From: Thermomicrobiales bacterium
GTDB taxonomy: Bacteria > Chloroflexota > Chloroflexia > Thermomicrobiales > UBA6265
Reading direction: 5' to 3'
Assembly: GCA_025928535.1 (NCBI GenBank)
Contig: JAICJJ010000130.1
Span: 1-7,417 of the forward strand
DNA: 7,417 nucleotides
Shown here: positions 1-6,343 of the stretch, piece by piece
Layout: every line of letters starts with the position of its first letter
How positions within the stretch are numbered: position 1 is the stretch's first letter
Notes under the pieces: model-generated
Told to the model about the DNA's origin: nothing
Databases searched by the model: none
Seen by the model: the letters and a program-made list of their open reading frames with translations, nothing else
Position numbers and translations under genes: made by a program

Positions 1-363
1 GATTCCAACAATCAGGTCATCCCGCGCGATCAATACCGGGGCACGCTGACCACGCCGCCGGTCTTGACCAGCGGCGTCGGCGTTTCGCCGAAACTGGACG
101 ATCTGCTTGGCGGCACGCCGTACGTCATCCTCGTTCACAAGAGCGCGCAGGATTACACGACGTATGTCGCCTGCGGCGAGATCGGCGGGCCGGTCGTCAA
201 CGACCAGTTGGTGCTGGCGCTGCGGCCGCTCAACGGTTCCGGCTATTTCGGCGTGGCGGTCCTGCACCAAGAGAACATCGGCAGCAACGGCACGACCGGC
301 AACATCTATCTCTTCTCGCAGGAAACCGGCGCGAGCGGCGGCCTGACGACCCCGGCCGCGTAG
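1..363 (+). CDS. C-terminal part of a small, probably secreted protein of unknown function
   Basis: Frame 1 is open from the left edge to a TAG stop at 361-363, giving 120 residues of a gene whose start lies outside the window. A TTG at 64 could be read as a start, but the frame continues upstream with ordinary composition (DSNNQVIPRDQYRGT), so the gene is treated as 5'-truncated. Visible features are LDDLLGGTPYVILVHKSA, then YVACGEIGG, a hydrophobic LVLALRPLNGSGYFGVAVL stretch and a Gly/Ser/Thr-rich tail. This pattern of an Ile/Val-Val-His-Lys-Ser-Ala segment, an Ala-Cys-Gly segment and a short beta-rich end resembles small exported proteins of Chloroflexota, sometimes described as related to CHRD or Cu/Zn-SOD-like beta folds. 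That resemblance is recalled, not tested. No catalytic residues can be assigned, and a signal peptide would lie outside the window. A strong terminator follows 11 nt after the stop, so it is the last gene of its transcript. Confidence 0.75.
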   Translation, partial: DSNNQVIPRDQYRGTLTTPPVLTSGVGVSPKLDDLLGGTPYVILVHKSAQDYTTYVACGEIGGPVVNDQLVLALRPLNGSGYFGVAVLHQENIGSNGTTGNIYLFSQETGASGGLTTPAA

Positions 364-374
364 CGCGCTCGCAG

Positions 375-404
375 GCGGACGGCGATTACGCCGTCCGCGG
401 TTTT
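375..404 (+). terminator. Rho-independent terminator of the first gene
   Basis: A perfect 10-bp stem (GCGGACGGCG at 375-384 pairing with CGCCGTCCGC at 389-398) closes an ATTA loop. It is followed by GG and a TTTT run at 401-404. It begins 11 nt after the TAG stop of the upstream gene. The T-tract is short, but the stem is very stable and well placed. Confidence 0.85.
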
Positions 405-460
405 CCCGCGTCGACACGCATATCACGGGCGACTGAGCGCACCAGGGCATTGCTCGCCCG

Positions 461-603
461 CGCTGGTTGGAGCACGGCATGCCGTGCCCGATCGGCCGCA
501 CGGCCGATTGTCGTCGCCAGGCGAATGGCTCGTGGTCCTGCGGGCCACCGGGCACGGCATGCCGTGCCCCGACCGTTGGGGACGCCGCAAAACATTGACG
601 CGC
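461..603. repeat. Composite palindromic repeat, copy A (BIME-like, 143 bp)
   Basis: The element runs from CGCTGGTT at 461 to TTGACGCGC at 595-603. It has two self-complementary arms: GCACGGCATGCCGTGC at 472-487 and the perfect 20-bp palindrome GGGCACGGCATGCCGTGCCC at 550-569. Between them lies a 62-bp core with its own hairpins: ATCGGCC-GCAC-GGCCGAT at 491-508, and GTGGTCC-TGC-GGGCCAC near 532-548 with one imperfect pair. Copy B at 6344-6487 has the same outer flanks in the same orientation, but its core matches the reverse complement of this core. No convincing gene covers it; the frames through it encode Arg-rich filler. REP/BIME elements are the best known analogue. The rest of the intergenic stretch 405-760 shows only an inverted pair CGGGCGA/TCGCCCG (426-432 and 454-460), and I found no convincing promoter there. 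Confidence 0.85.
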
Positions 604-745
604 GCTCTGATCGAAGCGCGATGGGGCAGAGGAGCAGCCGCTCGCGTATCCTTGCGCGACGTCTCGACACGCACGCCGCCACCCGCCGCGGCCGGTCCGC
701 TGCAGGTGTCCGCTGCGGGTGCGAGCGGCGATCGAACGCGAGGAG

Positions 746-751
746 AAAGGA
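746..751 (+). promoter_or_regulatory. Ribosome binding site of the cyclase-family gene
   Basis: AAAGGA ends 9 nt before the ATG at 761, within a purine-rich run (741-751). This supports 761 as the start rather than the upstream in-frame GTG at 719, which has no comparable site. Confidence 0.6.
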
Positions 752-760
752 CGCGAGGCC

Positions 761-1426
761 ATGACGCCAGCCGCCGCGCCGGTCTACGACATCACCGTGC
801 CGTTTTCGGCGTTCGTGCCGACTTGGCCGAGCCATCCGCCGACCCGCGTCGAGCCGATGTCGCGCATCGCCGACGGCCGGCCAAGCAACGTCAGCCAATT
901 GGCGATTTCGACCCACGCCGGCACCCATGTCGACGCCAACTGGCACTACGTCGACGACGGCCGCAAGTTGCTCGAGATTCCGCTGGCGCGCTGGAACGGC
1001 CCCTGTTTCGTCGCCCGCATTCCAGACGACGTGCGGAAGATCGAACCGGCGCATCTGGAGGCGGCAAACATCCCGGCCGGCACGGGGCGATTGCTCCTCC
1101 GCACCGCCAATTCCAACGAATGGGCCGGATGGAACGGGGATGCGCCGCTTGCGTTTCGCCAGGACTATGTCGGGGTCGGCGACGACGCGGCCCGCTGGAT
1201 CGTCGAACGCGGCATCCGGCTGGTCGGCATCGACTATCTCTCGGTCGGCCCATACGGCGACGAAAATCGGGCGACCCACCGCACGTTGCTCGGCAACGAC
1301 GTCCTCGTCCTCGAAACGATCAATCTGTCAGGGGTCGAGTCGGGCGCGTACGATCTGATTTGCCTGCCGCTCAAGATCGCCATCGGCGACGGCGCGCCGG
1401 CGCGTGCCTTGCTGACGCCGCGGTGA
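761..1426 (+). CDS. Cyclase-family metal-dependent hydrolase (kynurenine formamidase-like fold)
   Basis: This 221-residue protein is of normal length for the cyclase/KynB family. The metal signature is complete: H52-A-G-T-H56-V-D58-A-N-W-H62 (HxGTHxDxxxH), then H173 and E185, with a His-to-Glu spacing of 12 as I recall for KynB. Other family landmarks are GIDYLSVGP (156-164), the LETINLSGV strand (184-192) and the C-terminal LICLPLKIAIGDGAPARALL segment. Members hydrolyse amide or related bonds with a metal centre, usually zinc or manganese; KynB converts N-formylkynurenine to kynurenine in the cytosol. No kynureninase or tryptophan dioxygenase gene is nearby, so kynurenine formamidase is not claimed and the substrate is open. 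ATG 761 is chosen for its upstream AAAGGA. The stop overlaps the GTG start of the PfkB kinase by 4 nt, so the two are probably co-translated and may act on one metabolite route. Confidence 0.88.
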   Translation: MTPAAAPVYDITVPFSAFVPTWPSHPPTRVEPMSRIADGRPSNVSQLAISTHAGTHVDANWHYVDDGRKLLEIPLARWNGPCFVARIPDDVRKIEPAHLEAANIPAGTGRLLLRTANSNEWAGWNGDAPLAFRQDYVGVGDDAARWIVERGIRLVGIDYLSVGPYGDENRATHRTLLGNDVLVLETINLSGVESGAYDLICLPLKIAIGDGAPARALLTPR

Positions 1427-2382
1427 GCCACGGACCTCGCATTGCATTGGTCGGGCTGGCGAGTTGGGACCGCCTGCTCCTGCTCGACCGCTTTCCGCCG
1501 ATCGGCGATCAGGCGCTCGTGCAGCGGGAATTGAGCGCGCCCGGCGGGACGACCACGAACACCGCGGTCGCCCTGGCGCGGCTCGGCGCGCGCGTCCGGA
1601 TCCTGAGCGCTGTCGGCGACGACGTGGAAGGACGGCTGGTCCGGCAGGCGCTGACGGCGGAAGGGGTCGATTGTTCCTGGATGCTGGAGCGCCCAGGCGA
1701 GCCGACCGATCTGGCGACGGTGCTCGTGACCGACGATCCGCCCGACCGGACGATCCTCTGGCATCAGGGCGCGCAAATCGTCAAAGGCGACCGGATCGAC
1801 ATCGCCGCCTTGTTCGACCACGATCTAGTCGTGCTCGATCTGCCCGACCTGCCGCTGATCCGCTTCCTGACCGACCTGCCGGCGCACACCGCGCCGCAGG
1901 CGCGCCTCCTCGGAACGATGACCTACCTGGCCGACATGCCGCCGGCCGACGCGTTCGACCTGACGCTTCGCCACGACGCCATCGTCGCCTGCGAGCGCGA
2001 CCTCCTGACAGTCACGACCGAACCGGATGTCGACCGGGCGATCGCCGCGTTGCAGCGCGCCATCCGGATCGCCAACCTGCGGACGGCGGTCGTCACCCGC
2101 GGCGGGTCCGGTTGCCTCCTTGTCGATGCCGAGCGGGTGGAGGCATTTCCCGCCATCCCGGTGACGCCGGTCGATCCGACCGGCGCGGGCGACGCCTTCG
2201 CCGCCGGCATCGCTTACGCCATGGCGCTGCGCTGGCCGTGGCCGCGCGCGGTCCGCTTCGCGAACGTCGTCGGCGGATTGGCGACACGGGCGCTCGGCGC
2301 GCAGACGTCGCTGCCGTCACTGGCCGAAGCCGGACGCGTCCTGGCCGCTGAAACGGCGCCCGATTCGTCGTCGGTGTGGTGA
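1423..2382 (+). CDS. PfkB-family carbohydrate/nucleoside kinase
   Basis: This 319-residue protein is close to the usual ribokinase-type length. The N-terminal strand RIALVGLASWDRLLLLDRFP (residues 6-25) contains the substrate-side Asp16. It is followed by the PfkB Gly-Gly motif PGGTTTNTAVALARLG (from 40), with the family GGxxxN spacing. Near the C-terminus, VTRGGSGCLLV (224-234) precedes signature 2, DPTGAGDAFAAGIAYA, whose Asp257 in GAGD is the expected catalytic base. Such enzymes transfer the ATP gamma-phosphate to a hydroxymethyl group of a sugar, nucleoside or related compound; the sequence does not show which. The GTG start overlaps the cyclase stop as GTGA and lacks its own clear Shine-Dalgarno site, suggesting translational coupling. 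The frame stays open upstream to about 484, but that part lies antisense to or in another frame of the cyclase and the repeat, so it is not coding. It could be annotated as a ribokinase-like or fructokinase-like enzyme. Confidence 0.9.
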   Translation: MSHGPRIALVGLASWDRLLLLDRFPPIGDQALVQRELSAPGGTTTNTAVALARLGARVRILSAVGDDVEGRLVRQALTAEGVDCSWMLERPGEPTDLATVLVTDDPPDRTILWHQGAQIVKGDRIDIAALFDHDLVVLDLPDLPLIRFLTDLPAHTAPQARLLGTMTYLADMPPADAFDLTLRHDAIVACERDLLTVTTEPDVDRAIAALQRAIRIANLRTAVVTRGGSGCLLVDAERVEAFPAIPVTPVDPTGAGDAFAAGIAYAMALRWPWPRAVRFANVVGGLATRALGAQTSLPSLAEAGRVLAAETAPDSSSVW

Positions 2383-2409
2383 CGTTCGGGCACATCCGCG
2401 CAATATCTT

Positions 2410-2423
2410 CGCCGGTTCCGGCG
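2410..2423 (+). terminator. Possible weak terminator hairpin after the kinase gene
   Basis: CGCCG-GTTC-CGGCG forms a 5-bp GC stem with a 4-nt loop, 27 nt after the kinase stop. There is no T-tract directly after it, so termination is only a guess. The rest of the 237-nt spacer before the next gene holds AT-richer sequence and the promoter candidate listed separately. Confidence 0.25.
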
Positions 2424-2507
2424 TCCGTTCACGATTATTTCAGGACCGTTCGCCTATTCGTACAGGGAAACGAGTAGGGACGTTAGTTCGTATTGGCTTT
2501 TCAAGCG

Positions 2508-2536
2508 TTGCATTTGACCACGGCGGCCGCTACGAT
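2508..2536 (+). promoter_or_regulatory. Candidate promoter of the SH3b protein gene
   Basis: TTGCAT (2508-2513) and TACGAT (2531-2536) are separated by exactly 17 nt and lie in the locally AT-richer part of the spacer. The -10 box matches the consensus at 4 of 6 positions and the -35 box at only 3 of 6, so this is tentative. A start point near 2543 would leave a leader of about 75 nt. Confidence 0.3.
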
Positions 2537-2604
2537 CGGCGCGGTGGTCGAAAACGCCCACTTGGCGGTTGTCGTTCCTGCTGGGGAGCGGGAGCGACGG
2601 AGGG

Positions 2605-2610
2605 AAGGAG
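2605..2610 (+). promoter_or_regulatory. Ribosome binding site of the SH3b protein gene
   Basis: AAGGAG sits 9 nt upstream of the ATG at 2620, inside a longer purine run. It fixes this start, against the in-frame TTG at 2569, and puts a good signal peptide at the N-terminus. Confidence 0.75.
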
Positions 2611-2619
2611 ACCCGCCAG

Positions 2620-4257
2620 ATGCGGCGCATGGCTGCATGGCTCTACGTCGGCGCGCTGCTGGTCAGCGCGGCGGCGCCGGGCGGTTGGATGGGACCGCGG
2701 CCGGCGCTGGCCGACGCCGAAACGCTGACCGGCAAGGCCGTCGTGCTGGCCGCGCCGAATCCGTCGGCGGCGGCGCTCGGCATTTTCGCTCCGGGCACGG
2801 TCGTGTCGGTCGATGGGCCGCCGCAAGGCGCCTACTATCCGGTGTCGGTCGATGGCCTGACCGGCTGGGTTCCCGGCGCGTTGCTCGCCGTGCCGCAAGG
2901 CGCCACGGCGAGCGGCCCGGTTTCGACGTCCTCGGCGAGCGGCGCCTCGGGCGAAGGCGACGCGCCGCCTCCCGCGACAAAAGATCGCGGCGGCAAGAAA
3001 TCGAACCGGACCACGGACGCCGCCACGCCGCCGGCCGTATCGCAGGCCGATGCGACCGTGGCCGAGCAAGACGCGCCGGCGGCGACCGAAGCGCCGACCG
3101 CGACCGACGCCCCCGCCACGACCGACCAACCGGCGCCGACTGTGGCCGGCGCGCCGGCCGCGACCGAGCAGGGGGTCGATGCATTCGACAAGCCCTCACC
3201 GACCGTGTCGTCGTCGGCGACAACCGATCCGACGCGGACGGCGCCGGCGACCGATGCGGTGGCGACCACGCCAGCCGAAACGACGCTGGCGGCGGGGGCC
3301 GAAACGCCGCCCGCCCCGCCGCCATCCGGAACCGAGACGCCAGCCCTGGTCGTGCCGACCGATGCCGCGCCGACTGGCGTGACGCCGACCGGCGAGGCGA
3401 CGGTTGCAGTCGGGACGCCGGTTCCGACCGACGCCTCGCCGGCCAAGGCAGAGCCGACGGCCGCGCCGAGTCCAATCCCGGAGCCGACCCCGTCGCTCGA
3501 CCTGAACGGCGACGCGTCGGTCACGACCGACGTCGATCTCCGTTCGGATGCGAACGACGGTTCCGGCACGGTCTTTCGCGTGCCGTCCGGCAGCACGGTC
3601 CATCTGACGGGCCAGGAGCAAAACGGCTACGTCTCGGCCGAGTTCATGTGGATGTTCGGCTGGCTGCCGCTCTGGGCGGTCGTGCCGGCCACGGCTGTCG
3701 CGGCGGAGCAGGCGACGCCCGATCCGAACGTCGACGCGAAGACGCCGAAAGCGGGCTCCGGCCTCGCCTTCACGACGACCGATCTGACGATGCGCTCCGG
3801 GCCGAGCGCGAACGACGAATCGATGACGACGATCCCCGCCGGCTCGAAGGTGACCTTGACCGGCGTCTGGCAAAACGGCTTCCAGCGGGTGACGTACGGC
3901 GATCAGGTCGGCTGGGTGTCCAATGATTATCTGCAAAACCCGGCCAATCCGACGCCCGCGACGAAATCGAACGGCAAACCGCAATACAGCCACGATCAGG
4001 TCGTCAAGATCATCTACGCCGCCGCCGACCGCTACGGCCAGTCGCGCAGCGACATGTTGCGGGTGGCGACGTGCGAATCGAATCTCGACCCCTACGCCGT
4101 GAACCCGTCCGGTTCGTACGGGCTGTTCCAGTTCATCCGCTCGACGTGGCAATCGACCCCCTACGGCACGCAGGACATTTTCGATCCCAAGGCCAACGCC
4201 AACGCCGCCGGCTGGATGTGGCAGCAAGGACGCCAGTCCGAATGGGTCTGCAAGTGA
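2620..4257 (+). CDS. Secreted SH3b-repeat protein with C-terminal lysozyme-like (transglycosylase) domain
   Basis: The protein has 545 residues. Residues 1-31 form a Sec signal peptide: MRRM, a hydrophobic core AAWLYVGALLVSAAA, and probable cleavage after PALA31. A first SH3b-like domain spans about 34-90 (GKAVVLAAPNPSA...GWVPGALL). Residues from about 95 to 297 are a Thr/Ala/Pro/Glu-rich low-complexity linker, probably a wall-spanning spacer. SH3b domain 2 (about 298-356, VDLRSDAND...GWLPLWAVV) and domain 3 (379-438, LTMRSGPSA...GWVSNDYL) follow. Residues 456-545 are lysozyme-like, with candidate catalytic Glu486 in ATCESNLDPYAVNPSGSYG, then LFQFIRSTW and NANAAGWMW. Only two cysteines exist, Cys485 and Cys544, both in this domain, and they could form a disulfide. 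The likely role is peptidoglycan binding and cleavage in wall remodelling or growth, as in Rpf/SLT-like enzymes. Activity is inferred; the exact glycosidase family cannot be settled by eye. It appears to be transcribed alone, between the coupled pair and a MITE-like element. Confidence 0.9.
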   Translation: MRRMAAWLYVGALLVSAAAPGGWMGPRPALADAETLTGKAVVLAAPNPSAAALGIFAPGTVVSVDGPPQGAYYPVSVDGLTGWVPGALLAVPQGATASGPVSTSSASGASGEGDAPPPATKDRGGKKSNRTTDAATPPAVSQADATVAEQDAPAATEAPTATDAPATTDQPAPTVAGAPAATEQGVDAFDKPSPTVSSSATTDPTRTAPATDAVATTPAETTLAAGAETPPAPPPSGTETPALVVPTDAAPTGVTPTGEATVAVGTPVPTDASPAKAEPTAAPSPIPEPTPSLDLNGDASVTTDVDLRSDANDGSGTVFRVPSGSTVHLTGQEQNGYVSAEFMWMFGWLPLWAVVPATAVAAEQATPDPNVDAKTPKAGSGLAFTTTDLTMRSGPSANDESMTTIPAGSKVTLTGVWQNGFQRVTYGDQVGWVSNDYLQNPANPTPATKSNGKPQYSHDQVVKIIYAAADRYGQSRSDMLRVATCESNLDPYAVNPSGSYGLFQFIRSTWQSTPYGTQDIFDPKANANAAGWMWQQGRQSEWVCK

Positions 4258-4364
4258 CCGAGTCGGGGAGTCGGGTCGAGCGGTCGCCGCGCGTCCGGAG
4301 GATCGACAACGACCTCGGATGCGCAGGACGGCGATTCGTCAGCGGGGCGCCCCCCGATGGTCCT

Positions 4365-4601
4365 GGGAATTATTTTATTCTTTCGGCAAGAACCGGGAGC
4401 GGACCGTCGGCAACACCGTCTCTCCTTGTTGTTGATGGACATAATATATTTACATAATGTTACAGGAATCGTTGATGGGAACGAGGCGGCGACGATCGCG
4501 CAGGGGAGCGGCGCTGCCCCGCCCCGGCGGCGGTGGTTGTCGATGCCGTTCCGAACTGGCGCGCCCCGCCCGGCGAGGGGCGAAAGAATAAAATAATTCC
4601 C
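4365..4601. mobile_element. MITE-like element, 237 bp, with identical 21-bp terminal inverted repeats
   Basis: The left end at 4365-4385, beginning GGGAATTATTTTATTCTTTC, is the exact reverse complement of the right end at 4581-4601 (21 of 21). Weaker similarity continues inward (CCGGGAGCGG against CCGGGCGGGG, and TCGGCAAC against TCGACAAC). The middle holds an AT-rich patch (about 4439-4463), very unlike the surrounding GC-rich DNA, plus a GTTGATGG direct repeat (4431-4438 and 4471-4478). No transposase fits in it, and the short frames across it look like chance. I see no clear target-site duplication. It fills most of the gap between two convergent genes; its right end is 11 nt from the stop codon of the acyl-CoA ligase. 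The remainder of the gap (4258-4364) shows nothing but a GGGGCGCCCC palindrome near 4344-4353. A bidirectional terminator role is possible but not shown. Confidence 0.75.
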
Positions 4602-4612
4602 CGGCGCGTCGA

Positions 4613-6226
4613 TCAGTGGATCCGCTTCTCGTGGTCGGCCCATTCCCGTTCGCGCAAGACGAACTTTTGCACTTTCCCGGTCGAGGTCTTCGGCAGGTCG
4701 CCGAATTCGACCGCTTTCGGGGCCTTGAAGGCGGCCAGCCGCGTTCGGCAAAAGGCGATCAATTCTTCGGCGGTCAGCGACGCGCCCGGCTTGAGCGCGA
4801 CGAAGGCTTTCGGGACCTCGCCCCAGTAGTCGTCCGGGATCGCGATCACGGCCGCTTCCAGCACGGCGGGGTGGGCGACGATCGCCTGCTCGACTTCGAT
4901 GGTGGAAATGTTTTCGCCACCGGAGATGATGATGTCCTTTTGCCGATCGCGCAGTTCGAGGTAGCCGTCCGGGTGCATCACCGCCAGATCGCCGGAATGG
5001 AACCAGCCGCCGCGAAAGGCGCGGTCGGTCGCCTCGGGGTCGGCGTAGTACCCCTTCATCGTGTTGTTGCCGCGCATGATCACCTCGCCCAGCGTCCGGC
5101 CGTCGGCGGGAACGTCGTTCATCTCGGCATCGACCACGCGGGCGTCGTCGGCGACGATGTAGCCGACCCCTTGCCGCGCTTTCAGCCGCGCTTGCTCGTC
5201 CGCCGGCAGCGTGTTCCATTGCGGTTGCCATTCGCAGACGGTGTAGGGGCCGTAGACCTCGGTCAGGCCGTAGACGTGGACGATCTCCGCCCCCAGCGCT
5301 TCGACCTGGGCGATGATCGTCGGCGACGGCGGCGCGGCGGCGGTGCTGACGATCAATTTGCGCGGCAACGGCGCGGCGGTCGCGTCGGGATGGTTGACGA
5401 GGGCGATGAGCACCGTCGGCGCCGCGCAAAAATGGGTCACGCCGACGACGCGCACGAGCCGCCAGACTTCGGCCGGATCGAGTTTGCGCAGGCAGACGTG
5501 CGTGCCGCTAATTGCGGTGACGGCCCACGGGTAGCACCAGCCGTTGCAATGGAACATCGGCAGCGTCCAGAGGTAGACGCTGTCGCTCGTCATCTTCGTT
5601 TCGAGCAATTCGCCGAGGCTGTTCAGGTAGGCGCCGCGATGGGTGTACATCACGCCTTTCGGCCGGCCGGTGGTGCCCGAGGTGTAGTCGATCGCGATCG
5701 TTTCGTCTTCGTCGTCGATCGGCCAATCGATCGGCTCGGGGCTGCCGCCGGCCAGAAACGCTTCGTACTCCGGACCCGGCAGCCGGACGCCGCCCGGCAC
5801 GTCTTCTACCGTGACGATCGTCTCCAGCGCCGGAACCTCTCCCAGGATCGGTTCGACCAGCCGCGCCAGTTCCGAATCGACGACGAGAACCTTCGCCCCG
5901 GAATGCTGCAGGATGAAGGCGATCTCGGGGCTGGAGAGTCGGGTGTTGATCGCGACGAGAATGCCGCCGGCCAGCGGCACGCCGGAGTGCCCTTCCAGCA
6001 TTGGCGGGATGTTCGGCACGAGGTAGGCGACCCGGTCGCCCTTTTCGGCGCCGGACGCGCGCAAGGCGGAAGCGAGGCGGTGAACCCGCTCGTTCATTTC
6101 GGGATAGGTCCAGGTCCGGTCGCCGTAGATGATGGCCGGCTTTTCGCGGAAGACGTCGGCGCTGCGCTGCAGGAAGCGCAGCGGCGTCAGCCAGGAGCGA
6201 TAGACCTCGGGCGGGTACATCGGCAT
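4613..6226 (-). CDS. Acyl-CoA synthetase / AMP-forming fatty-acid-type CoA ligase
   Basis: This 537-residue protein from the ANL superfamily has the usual length. The adenylation motifs are all present: the P-loop YTSGTTGRPKG (181-191), MFHCNGWCYPW (224-234), YGLTE (319-323) with the conserved Glu, HSGD with Asp413 for ribose binding, and LRDRQKDIIISGGENIS (425-441) around the hinge and A8. Near the C-terminus, PKTSTGKVQK carries the catalytic Lys518. It activates a carboxylic acid to acyl-AMP and then acyl-CoA in the cytosol. The MFHCNGWC type is common in fadD-like medium- or long-chain ligases, but the substrate cannot be read from sequence. The start at 6226 (MPMYPPEVYRSWLTPL) has GAGGAG upstream and leads straight into the family N-terminus. 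Earlier in-frame ATGs at 6322 and 6358 lie upstream of the promoter candidate, and 6358 lies inside repeat copy B, so they are rejected. The gene is convergent with the SH3b gene and divergent from a CoA-transferase gene, which may act on related acids. Confidence 0.93.
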   Translation of the reverse strand: MPMYPPEVYRSWLTPLRFLQRSADVFREKPAIIYGDRTWTYPEMNERVHRLASALRASGAEKGDRVAYLVPNIPPMLEGHSGVPLAGGILVAINTRLSSPEIAFILQHSGAKVLVVDSELARLVEPILGEVPALETIVTVEDVPGGVRLPGPEYEAFLAGGSPEPIDWPIDDEDETIAIDYTSGTTGRPKGVMYTHRGAYLNSLGELLETKMTSDSVYLWTLPMFHCNGWCYPWAVTAISGTHVCLRKLDPAEVWRLVRVVGVTHFCAAPTVLIALVNHPDATAAPLPRKLIVSTAAAPPSPTIIAQVEALGAEIVHVYGLTEVYGPYTVCEWQPQWNTLPADEQARLKARQGVGYIVADDARVVDAEMNDVPADGRTLGEVIMRGNNTMKGYYADPEATDRAFRGGWFHSGDLAVMHPDGYLELRDRQKDIIISGGENISTIEVEQAIVAHPAVLEAAVIAIPDDYWGEVPKAFVALKPGASLTAEELIAFCRTRLAAFKAPKAVEFGDLPKTSTGKVQKFVLREREWADHEKRIH

Positions 6227-6237
6227 CGAGTTGTCGT

Positions 6238-6242
6238 CTCCT
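6238..6242 (-). promoter_or_regulatory. Ribosome binding site of the acyl-CoA ligase gene
   Basis: AGGAG on the minus strand lies 11 nt before the ATG at 6226. The spacing is a little long but this is the best site among the in-frame starts. It favours the 537-residue product over an N-terminally extended form. Confidence 0.55.
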
Positions 6243-6286
6243 CGCGCGGCCAGCCAGACTGGGATGTTCACACTTTCTGCGGGGGA

Positions 6287-6316
6287 AGGATAGAGGCGGT
6301 TCGGTGGTGGGTTCAA
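6287..6316 (-). promoter_or_regulatory. Candidate sigma-70-type promoter of the acyl-CoA ligase gene
   Basis: On the minus strand, TTGAAC (6316-6311) and TATCCT (6292-6287) are 18 nt apart. Each matches the consensus hexamer at 4 of 6 positions. Transcription would begin near 6280 and leave a leader of about 54 nt before the ATG at 6226. Repeat copy B lies 27 nt upstream of the -35 box. Confidence 0.45.
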
Positions 6317-6343
6317 AATCATGGCAACCTTTGGCGGTGTCCA

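Noticed and set aside
595..600. TTGACG at the right edge of repeat copy A (also at 6479-6484 in copy B) as a mobile -35 promoter box
   Set aside because: No -10 hexamer occurs at 16-18 nt downstream in either copy.
461..603. Palindromic repeats as a CRISPR array
   Set aside because: Only two arms per element, no regular spacers, and no cas genes in the window.
484..1422. Long in-frame upstream extension of the PfkB kinase (would give a 632-residue fusion protein)
   Set aside because: It starts inside repeat copy A and then runs through the cyclase gene in a different frame with Arg-rich shadow composition. The kinase family N-terminus begins exactly at the GTG at 1423.
2835..3596. Antisense Gly/Ala/Val/Ser-rich open frame across the SH3b protein linker
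   Set aside because: The low-complexity Thr/Ala/Pro codons of the linker read as Gly/Val/Ala on the other strand, which keeps the frame open. There is no start signal or domain.
2493..3926. A 477-codon plus-strand frame overlapping the SH3b protein
   Set aside because: It is a second-frame shadow, very rich in Arg, Gly, Asp and Ala, while the main frame has a signal peptide, ribosome binding site and clear domains.
4357..4596. 79-codon plus-strand frame inside the MITE as a possible small gene
   Set aside because: It covers the repeat ends and the AT-rich middle, has no ribosome binding site, and resembles no transposase or other protein I recognise.
4161..5429. A 422-codon minus-strand frame spanning the ligase end, the MITE and the SH3b gene end
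   Set aside because: It crosses two real genes in wrong frames plus the MITE. The stretch NYFILSPLAGRG seen in it is simply translation of the terminal inverted repeat.
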